Below are positions 1-5,476 of a stretch of 11,197 nt of DNA, in pieces. The DNA lies in the NCBI GenBank assembly GCA_944381225.1, contig CALWKJ010000033.1, positions 1 through 11,197 on the forward strand, read 5' to 3'. The DNA comes from an uncultured Clostridia bacterium. GTDB lineage: Bacteria > Bacillota > Clostridia > Christensenellales > UBA1242. The translations under genes were made by a program, and so were the position numbers. Every line of letters begins with the position of its first letter. Position 1 is the first letter of the stretch. The notes beneath the pieces are model-generated. The model worked only from the letters and a program-made list of their open reading frames with translations, was not told the DNA's origin and ran no database searches.

Positions 1-707
1 AGTCTAAAATAAACTAAATACAAAATTACCAAAATTATAGTAACAAAAAATACAAATGACATAATTCTTCGTTTAAAATTTTTTTCTATTTTTATTTTAT
101 CTGCCAACACAATAACGAATAAAAAATCTGAAAACCAAAAATTTAACTCGAAACAAGAATTAAATATATTTTTAAAACTTCTAACAAAAATAGGTCCTAT
201 TTCTCCGAACGTAAGAGAAATTTCAGATAAAAAAAGGCATATTATTAAACCAATTAAAATAAATACGAATCCAAATTCGCATGTCCTTGCCGTGTTTCTT
301 AATCCACTGAACGAAAGTGCTGTTAGCACAGGCAAATAAGTTATTAAAAATACTATTAAACTGCAATTTTCATCGACTACATCTTGCATGTACATCACAC
401 CCTCATTGATTAGCATGCAAATTTTTAAAATGAAAAAAAGTGTAATAAAAATGTAAACAAATTTGGCAATAAATTTACCAAAATAATTTAAAATAAGCTC
501 ATACAATGATTGATTTGGAAATTTTTCCTTAATTTTAAGGTAGAGAAACAGCATTAAAAAATCAAACGCAATTAAAGAAATTGCAACAACCAGTCCTGAG
601 CTGTTACTTTTGTCAAACAAAATAGAAGGCAAGGCAATTAATTTTAAAGCAAGAAGAGAAATTGTGCAAAAACATGCAGTTTGCCTAACGCTTATTTGAT
701 CTTTCAT
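1..707 (-). CDS. gerAB: GerAB-like spore germination permease (3' end outside window)
   Basis: This is the integral membrane B subunit of a GerA-family germinant receptor, a member of the APC transporter superfamily located in the inner membrane of the dormant spore. My own translation of the minus strand from the ATG at 707 gives an open frame of 235 codons that runs off the window. It begins MKDQISVRQTACFCTISLLA and contains six or so hydrophobic segments, as in the N-terminal two thirds of GerAB/YndE-type permeases. The N-terminal pattern, with short basic start, QISxRQ and a first helix, fits the family. The start lies inside the end of gerAA (23-bp overlap), which suggests translational coupling. 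A purine-rich AGGGGAG lies at 720-726, 12 nt upstream. The gene is partial because of the window edge, not because of damage. A gerAC lipoprotein gene would be expected downstream, beyond position 1. Confidence 0.88.
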   Translation of the reverse strand, partial: MKDQISVRQTACFCTISLLALKLIALPSILFDKSNSSGLVVAISLIAFDFLMLFLYLKIKEKFPNQSLYELILNYFGKFIAKFVYIFITLFFILKICMLINEGVMYMQDVVDENCSLIVFLITYLPVLTALSFSGLRNTARTCEFGFVFILIGLIICLFLSEISLTFGEIGPIFVRSFKNIFNSCFELNFWFSDFLFVIVLADKIKIEKNFKRRIMSFVFFVTIILVILYLVYFR

Positions 708-2133
708 TTTTGTTATTAACTCCCCTATAATAGTCTTTGTCATTTATGGCTTTAGGCCTTATATTTAATCTTGATATCGGTTTTCTCTTTAATCCATCTT
801 TTAGGTCACTGTTAATTTTGGGAGAATATGGAGCCAAATTTGGCGTTCCAAATTCATTCATTCCATTTAAGTAATTGACAAAGTATACCATTGCTCCAAC
901 AATTCCAAAAAGTCCCAAAGTTCCACCTATTAAAAGGAAAATTAGTCTTAGCAAATTTAGCTGAGGTGCCTGATTAGGTATTGCATAAACAGAGATTAGC
1001 GAAAGTGCTATAACTATAATTCCTGGTGGCGAAATTAAGCCAGCTTGAACACCAGTATCTCCAAGCACAAGAGCTCCCACTATGCTTGTTGCCAGTCCCA
1101 AGTATCTAGGAAGCCTTAAACTAACTTCGTATAAAATTTGAAATAAAATTAATATAAATAACAATTCAATAAATGGAGTAAATGGCAAATTTTGCGTGCT
1201 TGAATTAATAGTTAATATGTACTTTAACGGAACAACTTTATAATGATACAATCTAAAACTAAGATATACTCCAGGCGCAACAGTTGCCATAATTATCCCA
1301 AACGCTCTTATAAATCTAATAAATGTACTATAGTGAGCGTTGGTGTAATAGTCATTGCTATTTTGCAAATCTTCCAAAATCATAAAAGGTATGGTAACAA
1401 CTATTGGAGAACCATCTACCGCTATTGCAACCCTGCCTTCCAAAATTTTTGAACACACAATATCTGGCTTTTCGCACGAACCAAATTGTTCAAACATAGA
1501 ATTTGGTCTGTCGGACAGATAATTTATTATATAATGCGCATCAAGTATAGCGTCAGTGTTAATTTTTTTTATTTTTTTCTCTATTTTTTTTACTAATTTT
1601 TTATCTACTAAGTTGTTCATATAAAACATAGTTATTTGAGTGTGAGTCAACTCGCCAACAAAATAGTTTTTTATAGTTAATTGCTCACTTGGGAGTTGCT
1701 TCCTAATTAAAGCAATAGTTGTTTTAACACTTTCAGTAAAGCCTTCTCTCGGTCCCTGAATTGTTGGAGATGTTGGAGGCTCACTTGGTTGTCTTGTTGG
1801 CAAATATTCAACATCAATGCATAAAGCTTTGCTTTCTCCTTCAACAAATAAAATAACTTTGTTTTTTAAAATGTTTTTAACATATTCTCTTGGACTAACT
1901 TTTTCTATTTCTATAACTTTTAATACCTTATTTTTTAAATTATCAATCGTCACTTCCCCGTGATAATCTATTAATGGAGAGATTATGCTTTGCACAAGTA
2001 ACATTTTGTCAATTGTGCTTTTTAAAAATATAAGAGAAATTTTTTTTTCGGAGACTATTATTTCCCTTATTAACAAATCTGGATTGTTGTTTAGTTTTAA
2101 TTTAATTTCTTTCAAAACATTTTTAACATCCAT
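685..2133 (-). CDS. gerAA: GerAA-like spore germination protein (germinant receptor A subunit)
   Basis: This is the A subunit of a GerA-type germinant receptor, which senses nutrients with the B and C subunits in the spore inner membrane. From the ATG at 2133 it has 482 residues, normal for the family. Residues 1 to about 235 form the soluble N-terminal domain, including the conserved GPREGFTE stretch near residue 127. Next comes ILEGRVAIAVDGSP (about 230-243), then a C-terminal domain with five or six membrane segments (about 275-430) carrying RLPRYLGLATSIVGALVLGD and ISPPGIIVIALS. A hydrophilic basic tail follows. A GTG at 2148 extends the frame but overlaps the ribosome binding site AAAAGGTGG (2145-2153), so I chose the ATG at 2133. 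Its spacing of about 11-12 nt is long but similar to that of gerAB. A sigmaG-like promoter sits just upstream. The substrate cannot be deduced, and gerAA is used in the generic sense (gerBA and gerKA are homologues). Confidence 0.93.
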   Translation of the reverse strand: MDVKNVLKEIKLKLNNNPDLLIREIIVSEKKISLIFLKSTIDKMLLVQSIISPLIDYHGEVTIDNLKNKVLKVIEIEKVSPREYVKNILKNKVILFVEGESKALCIDVEYLPTRQPSEPPTSPTIQGPREGFTESVKTTIALIRKQLPSEQLTIKNYFVGELTHTQITMFYMNNLVDKKLVKKIEKKIKKINTDAILDAHYIINYLSDRPNSMFEQFGSCEKPDIVCSKILEGRVAIAVDGSPIVVTIPFMILEDLQNSNDYYTNAHYSTFIRFIRAFGIIMATVAPGVYLSFRLYHYKVVPLKYILTINSSTQNLPFTPFIELLFILILFQILYEVSLRLPRYLGLATSIVGALVLGDTGVQAGLISPPGIIVIALSLISVYAIPNQAPQLNLLRLIFLLIGGTLGLFGIVGAMVYFVNYLNGMNEFGTPNLAPYSPKINSDLKDGLKRKPISRLNIRPKAINDKDYYRGVNNKNERSNKR

Positions 2134-2135
2134 AA

Positions 2136-2169
2136 AAAAACATACCACCTTTTAGTGTAGTATGTTTTT
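2136..2169 (-). promoter_or_regulatory. Hairpin enclosing the gerAA ribosome binding site; possible weak terminator
   Basis: AAAAACATAC and GTATGTTTTT form a perfect 10-bp inverted repeat (2136-2145 and 2160-2169) with a 14-nt loop. The loop holds most of the AAAAGGTGG ribosome binding site. In minus-strand RNA the 3' arm continues into a run of seven U, so the structure can also be read as an AT-rich intrinsic terminator for the 422-residue gene upstream. A transcript starting at the sigmaG-like promoter would lack the 5' arm and could not fold this way. Confidence 0.5.
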
Positions 2170-2186
2170 AAATCTAAAATATATTC
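2158..2186 (-). promoter_or_regulatory. Candidate forespore sigmaG promoter of gerAA-gerAB
   Basis: On the minus strand GAATA (2186-2182) and CATACTA (2164-2158) are separated by 17 bp. This matches the Bacillus sigmaG consensus as I recall it (GHATR, 17-18 bp, CATNHTA). Transcription would begin near 2151, at the Shine-Dalgarno sequence itself, giving a leader of only about 18 nt. Germinant receptor operons in Bacillus are sigmaG-dependent, so the position makes biological sense. The match is by eye. Confidence 0.6.
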
Positions 2187-2198
2187 TATTATAACACC

Positions 2199-3467
2199 TT
2201 ATGCATTTACGGTGGCATTAAAATAATTTGAATCCAACAAACAATCCCCGTCTCCTATAGCCTTAACTTTAACATTTGACACCACTAATCCTTGCTTAAT
2301 ATATGGCGTTAAATCTAATGAATAGTTTTCCAAAATTTCATTTGATTTATATTGGTATACATCTGTGTCATTTATTATTATTTCAAAATAATTTGTAGTA
2401 GTTTTTTCTGTATCTATAGCAAAATCTAAAACATTGTTAGACAAATTAAAATTTGCATTTAAAACATCCTGCAATTTTATTTTATTAAGATACAAAAAAG
2501 ATTGACTTAATTCACTGCTGTAATAATATGTATTTTCATCTGCCACTGCTTGTACACACACTGAATACCTTCCCGCATGACCTTGCCCAATAGTAGACAG
2601 GTCAAACACAACATTTGAATTTATATTAGCAGGCTGTTGAAGTGTTATATAATTCACTTGTTCACCGTCAACAACATAGTAAACTCTATACTCTTTTGCG
2701 TTGTAAATGGATACCCATGTTAAATTTTGATTGTTTGCAGCCATATTAACATTTGGCGCATCTAGTGTTTCATAATATTTGTATGTGTATTTCACTGATA
2801 TGTTTGATGTTTCTTTGTCGTTTTTACCTCTGTATCTTGCCCAAATGTAATATTCTCCAGGGGAACTTAATTTGCTTTTTATTGATATTTCATTGTTTTG
2901 TGAAGGAATACACGTTTCTGTTTCCCCTTTTTTTTGAATATAAAACTCATATGATTTTGCGTCTTCATTTTCATCTACATAAACAATGGTTTGATTGCTT
3001 AACGAATACACCTTAACAACCGGTTCTGGCAGTTTTATGGTTTTGGGAGTCAAAAAAATAACAAGCGTTATAACAAAAGCCACACACACAACAGCCAAAA
3101 GTGCAGAAAGTATCCCAATCTTTTGTTTCTTTGATAATTTTTTATTTTTAGATTTTAATTCATCAGTATTTGTGTTTTGTAATAATTCATTCTCATCTTT
3201 TTGCTCTATGGAATTTGGTTTTTTAGTTTTATTCCTAGATTTTAATGCCTTATCTTTTTGGTGTTCATTTTTTTCACTTTTTAATATATCATGTTCTTGT
3301 GTTTTAAAAGTTATTTCTTTGTCATCGGAAATTTGATTTGACAAATCTTGTTGGTTGGACTTTAAATTTACATCATTATTATTTTGCACGTGTTTCTGTT
3401 CAAACATTTTTCTAATGTTTTCAGGCATTTCTTTTTTTTGCGAATTATTTTTAGATTGATTCACCAT
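2199..3467 (-). CDS. Single-pass membrane protein with three fibronectin-III-like extracellular repeats
   Basis: A 422-residue protein of unknown function. Residues 1-116 are hydrophilic, rich in K, N, Q, E and S, and probably disordered. A basic stretch (about 105-116) precedes one membrane helix (about 117-140), so the N-terminus should be cytoplasmic and the rest outside. The outside part has three beta-rich repeats (about 146-228, 233-327 and 330-421). Each has a central AKxYxFYI or AKEYRVYYV-type strand, and the first two an ending near GEYYIWARYRG or GRYSVCVQAVAD, the pattern of FN3 domains. Two cysteines (186 and 304) and a third near 409 are present. The ATG at 3467 follows AAGGTGA (3480-3475 on minus) at 7 nt. 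A consensus sigmaA-type promoter lies upstream. It is the same-strand gene 50-65 bp before gerAA, so a role linked to the receptor or spore envelope is possible but only inferred. The FN3 assignment rests on pattern, not a profile search. Confidence 0.82.
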   Translation of the reverse strand: MVNQSKNNSQKKEMPENIRKMFEQKHVQNNNDVNLKSNQQDLSNQISDDKEITFKTQEHDILKSEKNEHQKDKALKSRNKTKKPNSIEQKDENELLQNTNTDELKSKNKKLSKKQKIGILSALLAVVCVAFVITLVIFLTPKTIKLPEPVVKVYSLSNQTIVYVDENEDAKSYEFYIQKKGETETCIPSQNNEISIKSKLSSPGEYYIWARYRGKNDKETSNISVKYTYKYYETLDAPNVNMAANNQNLTWVSIYNAKEYRVYYVVDGEQVNYITLQQPANINSNVVFDLSTIGQGHAGRYSVCVQAVADENTYYYSSELSQSFLYLNKIKLQDVLNANFNLSNNVLDFAIDTEKTTTNYFEIIINDTDVYQYKSNEILENYSLDLTPYIKQGLVVSNVKVKAIGDGDCLLDSNYFNATVNA

Positions 3468-3501
3468 AACAAATCACCTTTTTATTTTATATTGTGTGTA
3501 T

Positions 3502-3531
3502 ATTATAATTTACTAAACAAATTATTGTCAA
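3502..3531 (-). promoter_or_regulatory. SigmaA-type promoter of the FN3-like membrane protein gene
   Basis: On the minus strand TTGACA (3531-3526) and TATAAT (3507-3502) are separated by 18 bp. Both hexamers are perfect consensus. The predicted start is near 3495, giving a leader of about 28 nt that contains the AAGGTGA ribosome binding site. This argues for vegetative expression of the 2199-3467 gene, unlike the sigmaG-like signal of gerAA. Confidence 0.8.
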
Positions 3532-3556
3532 ATAATTAAAAAAACTATTAATGCAT

Positions 3557-3562
3557 TATAGT
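3557..3562 (+). promoter_or_regulatory. Possible -10 element (TATAGT) for the amidase gene
   Basis: TATAGT lies 83 bp before the chosen amidase start and 11 bp before the alternative ATG at 3573. No good -35 element is found at the right distance; TTGTCA at 3525-3530 is too far upstream. A weak call, made because the divergent gap must hold a start for this gene. Confidence 0.25.
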
Positions 3563-3644
3563 TAAATTATATATGTTCATATGCACATACATTGATATTT
3601 TTGAAAATATTCATATTTTTAAGCAAATTAGCATTTATGTTAAT

Positions 3645-4121
3645 ATGTATAATAGAAAAAAAGCAATTGACTATGCTTACGCATGGTGGAACAAAAGAAA
3701 TCCTATGTTTTATAACTTCGACAAGTTTGGTGGTGACTGCACAAATTTTATTTCGCAATGCTTGTATTTTGGCGAAATACAGATGAATACATATTCAACT
3801 AATGGTTGGTTCTATCATAATTCTTATAGTCGTTCACCAAGTTGGACAGGAGTTGAAGAGTTTTATAACTTTGCAACCAACAACAAATCAAATTTTGGTC
3901 CAAAAGCAAAAGTAGTAACTATTTCAGAAATAGAAATTGGCGATATAGTACAAATGAAACAAACTGGGAATAGATATCATCACAATTTATTAATAACAAA
4001 AATAACTAAGAAAAATTCATTAAGTAATATTTTTGTTACTTGCCATACAAATGATGCTAAAGATAAAAAATTAAGCGACTATTATTTCAATGAGATAAGG
4101 TTTTTAAAAATTTTAAATTAA
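3645..4121 (+). CDS. Amidase_6-type putative amidase, short cytoplasmic form
   Basis: This is a member of the putative amidase domain family (Pfam amidase_6), a papain-like fold with a Cys-His centre found mainly in Bacillota. From the ATG at 3645 it has 158 residues and starts with MYNRKKAIDYAYAWW, which is where the family domain normally begins. It carries GGDCTNFISQCL with the presumed catalytic Cys32, the RSPSWTGVEEFYNF block (about 64-76), and YHHNLLIT with candidate catalytic His112/His113. There is no signal peptide or membrane segment, so the domain is the whole protein and should stay in the cytoplasm. The frame can be extended to an ATG at 3573, but the added 24 residues are low-complexity and unlike the family. 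No Shine-Dalgarno sequence precedes either start. It is divergent from the FN3-like gene. The substrate is unknown for this family branch. Confidence 0.87.
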   Translation: MYNRKKAIDYAYAWWNKRNPMFYNFDKFGGDCTNFISQCLYFGEIQMNTYSTNGWFYHNSYSRSPSWTGVEEFYNFATNNKSNFGPKAKVVTISEIEIGDIVQMKQTGNRYHHNLLITKITKKNSLSNIFVTCHTNDAKDKKLSDYYFNEIRFLKILN

Positions 4122-4213
4122 CCTTTGTAAAAAACTAATTATTGCTAAACTTTGAAATTTTTTAAATAAGCTTTTTATTTGAGCAAGAAATGATTGAGTA
4201 AATAAGAAAACAT

Positions 4214-4242
4214 AAAAAAAGCCAACTAAAAGTTGGCTTTTT
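4214..4242 (-). terminator. Intrinsic terminator after tRNA-Asn, probably bidirectional
   Basis: GCCAACT and AGTTGGC (4221-4227 and 4231-4237) form a 7-bp stem with an AAA loop. It is flanked by A7 on the left and T5 on the right, so it yields a U-tract in either direction. On minus it directly follows the encoded CCA of tRNA-Asn. On plus it may end the amidase transcript. Confidence 0.85.
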
Positions 4243-4316
4243 GGCTCCCCGTGTCTGGTTCGAACAGACGACCTACCGGTTAACAGCCGGTTGCTCTACC
4301 GCTGAGCTAACGAGGA
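4242..4316 (-). tRNA. tRNA-Asn (anticodon GTT)
   Basis: The minus strand folds into a full cloverleaf of 75 nt including an encoded CCA. The acceptor arms TCCTCGT and ACGGGGA pair with one G-U, and the discriminator base is G. The D-arm contains AGCTCAGCGGTAGAGC. The anticodon stem ACCGG/CCGGT holds the loop CTGTTAA, giving anticodon GTT for asparagine (AAC codons, and AAT by wobble). The T-arm has GTTCGAACC. It has its own strong promoter and terminator and is transcribed divergently from tRNA-Arg. Confidence 0.97.
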
Positions 4317-4338
4317 ATATGCTTAACAAAGCAATATA

Positions 4339-4367
4339 ATAATAACAAACGATATAAAAGTTGTCAA
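4339..4367 (-). promoter_or_regulatory. Promoter of tRNA-Asn
   Basis: On minus TTGACA (4367-4362) is followed after 17 bp by TATTAT (4344-4339). The predicted start is near 4332, about 16 nt before the mature tRNA. The -35 is perfect and the -10 matches at five of six positions. Confidence 0.82.
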
Positions 4368-4427
4368 TAAATTTTCAAAAATTTTTATTTTTTTAAAATA
4401 ATATTTTTTTAAAAAAATTAATAATGA

Positions 4428-4456
4428 TTGAACTTTTATTAATGTTATGTTATACT
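4428..4456 (+). promoter_or_regulatory. Probable promoter of tRNA-Arg
   Basis: TTGAAC (4428-4433) and TATACT (4451-4456) are 17 bp apart. This gives a start near 4463 and a leader of about 113 nt before the tRNA, which is long for a single tRNA gene. No closer promoter of similar quality was found. Confidence 0.6.
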
Positions 4457-4548
4457 TAATATGTTTTGTTAAAATGTTGTTATTGATTTTTATGTGAAAT
4501 TATCAAAAGTTAAATTGTAAGTTACTTTCACAACCAAAGCAAACAACA

Positions 4549-4571
4549 ATTTTGTTTATGCAAAACAAAAT
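4549..4571 (+). repeat. Inverted repeat just upstream of tRNA-Arg
   Basis: ATTTTGTTT and AAACAAAAT (4549-4557 and 4563-4571) are perfect 9-bp arms around a 5-nt loop. In the pre-tRNA this hairpin would sit directly before the 5' end cleaved by RNase P. It has no U-tract and is not a terminator. Function unknown. Confidence 0.5.
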
Positions 4572-4575
4572 ACAA

Positions 4576-4652
4576 GTGGGTGTACCTCAGCAGGATAGAG
4601 GGTTCGCCTCCTAAGCGAAACGTCGGCAGTTCGAATCTGCCCACTCACACCA
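4576..4652 (+). tRNA. tRNA-Arg (anticodon CCT)
   Basis: A complete 77-nt cloverleaf with encoded CCA. The acceptor arms GTGGGTG and CACTCAC pair with one G-U, and the discriminator is A. The anticodon stem TTCGC/GCGAA holds the loop CTCCTAA, giving anticodon CCT, which reads the arginine codon AGG. The T-arm is GGCAG-TTCGAAT-CTGCC. A 9-bp hairpin ends 4 nt upstream of the mature 5' end, and a strong terminator follows 8 nt downstream. Confidence 0.97.
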
Positions 4653-4660
4653 ATTCAACA

Positions 4661-4687
4661 AAAAGACGACTTGTTTAGTCGTCTTTT
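4661..4687 (+). terminator. Intrinsic terminator of tRNA-Arg
   Basis: AAAAGACGACT and AGTCGTCTTTT form an 11-bp stem around the loop TGTTT and end in a T-run. It lies 8 nt after the encoded CCA of tRNA-Arg. Confidence 0.9.
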
Positions 4688-4851
4688 AAATTTCTATTTT
4701 TTTGCAAAATAATTGATTAGTAAGTTGACAATAAGCTATTTATTTTAAACGCAGGACTAATAAAACAATCCTTTTTTATTATATGAAATAAAGTACATAA
4801 ATTTAAAACTAGTGGTAAATTTTTTGCAGAATACTGAATATATAAAATTGT

Positions 4852-5421
4852 ATGAAGTATACAAAAAAACTATGGTGGTTTTGCTTTTGGGGCTTTTGCT
4901 TTGTTAGCATATTAGGCACTTTTTCTCATTTTTTATATGAGTTTAGTGGCAACAATCTTTTTGTTGGAATATTCTTCCCTGTGAACGAAAGTATTTGGGA
5001 GCATTTAAAAATGACAATATTCCCAACCTTATTGTTTTTTATATGTGCTAATAATTTTATAAAAAGTACAAATTTTTTCTTTGCCATGTTTATTTCACTT
5101 TTAACTCCAATAATTTTAATTCCTGTTATTTTTTATTCATACACATCCATATCTCACCAATCTATTTTGGCAATTGATATAATATCCTTTTATTTATGTG
5201 TTTTTCTTGCATTTTTGTTTGCATTTTTAATTTTAAAGCAAGAACGCAATTTCGTTTTATTAGAAACATTTTCGTATTTCTTTATTGTTATTATTGTTAT
5301 TGCTTATTTCACATTCACATTATTTCCACCAAAAGTTTTTTTATTTGAAGATCCTACAAATGGTTCATATGGATTTAAAAATTTAATTTATTTTTTAAAA
5401 TTACACTATAATCTTTTATAG
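4852..5421 (+). CDS. DUF6512-like integral membrane protein
   Basis: A 189-residue, very hydrophobic protein resembling the uncharacterised DUF6512 family of Bacillota membrane proteins. Family signatures are HFLYEFSGNN (about 26-35), PVNESIWEHLK (about 43-53), and a C-terminal PPKVFLFEDP-x-NGSYG segment (159 onward). About five membrane helices are visible, near residues 9-25, 52-67, 75-96, 105-127 and 137-157. The length is ordinary for the family. No function is established. There is no Shine-Dalgarno sequence before the ATG. An AT-rich -10-like stretch (TATATAAAAT, 4839-4848) lies a few bases upstream, so a leaderless or very short-leader transcript is possible. Its stop codon sits inside the 26-bp palindrome that precedes the LtaS-like gene, so the two genes are close neighbours but perhaps separately promoted. 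Confidence 0.82.
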   Translation: MKYTKKLWWFCFWGFCFVSILGTFSHFLYEFSGNNLFVGIFFPVNESIWEHLKMTIFPTLLFFICANNFIKSTNFFFAMFISLLTPIILIPVIFYSYTSISHQSILAIDIISFYLCVFLAFLFAFLILKQERNFVLLETFSYFFIVIIVIAYFTFTLFPPKVFLFEDPTNGSYGFKNLIYFLKLHYNLL

Positions 5422-5439
5422 TTTACGTAAACTATAAAA
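5414..5439. promoter_or_regulatory. Perfect 26-bp palindrome, candidate operator of the LtaS-like gene
   Basis: The sequence reads TTTTATAGTTTAC followed by its exact reverse complement GTAAACTATAAAA. It covers the DUF6512-like stop codon (TAG, 5419-5421) and ends one base before a TTGACA -35 box. It lacks a U-tract on either strand, so it is unlikely to be a terminator. Symmetry and position fit a dimeric repressor or activator site. The cognate regulator is not in this window. Confidence 0.6.
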
Positions 5440-5440
5440 C

Positions 5441-5469
5441 TTGACAAATTTTAAATTAGATGATAGTAT
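5441..5469 (+). promoter_or_regulatory. Promoter of the LtaS-like gene
   Basis: TTGACA (5441-5446) is followed after 17 bp by TAGTAT (5464-5469, four of six consensus). The predicted start point is 5476 or 5477, the latter being the A of the ATG start codon. This implies a leaderless mRNA. Confidence 0.6.
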
Positions 5470-5476
5470 TAATTTT

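Noticed and set aside
2134..2148. GTG at 2148 as start of gerAA
   Set aside because: It lies within the ribosome binding site AAAAGGTGG; the in-frame ATG at 2133 is downstream of that site and gives the usual family N-terminus.
2753..3336. Plus-strand open frames opposite the FN3-like gene
   Set aside because: They are antisense shadows of a well-supported gene, with hydrophobic low-complexity translations, no ribosome binding sites and no family resemblance.
3594..3620. Direct repeats of ATATTTTT upstream of the amidase
   Set aside because: Two 8-bp AT-only copies 18 bp apart are expected by chance in DNA this AT-rich.
3573..3644. N-terminal extension of the amidase from ATG 3573
   Set aside because: The 24 added residues are biased AT-driven sequence, not a signal peptide, and the family domain starts at the ATG at 3645. 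No ribosome binding site supports either start, so this is not absolute.
4242..4652. tRNA genes as attachment site of a mobile element
   Set aside because: No integrase, no direct repeat of a tRNA 3' end and no compositional break are seen nearby.
5414..5439. Palindrome as a terminator of the DUF6512-like gene
   Set aside because: Neither strand has a T-run after the stem, and the symmetric centre leaves almost no loop; an operator reading fits better.
5441..5476. TTG at 5441 as start of the LtaS-like protein
   Set aside because: TTGACA here is a perfect -35 box, there is no ribosome binding site, and the added residues are not part of the first membrane helix.
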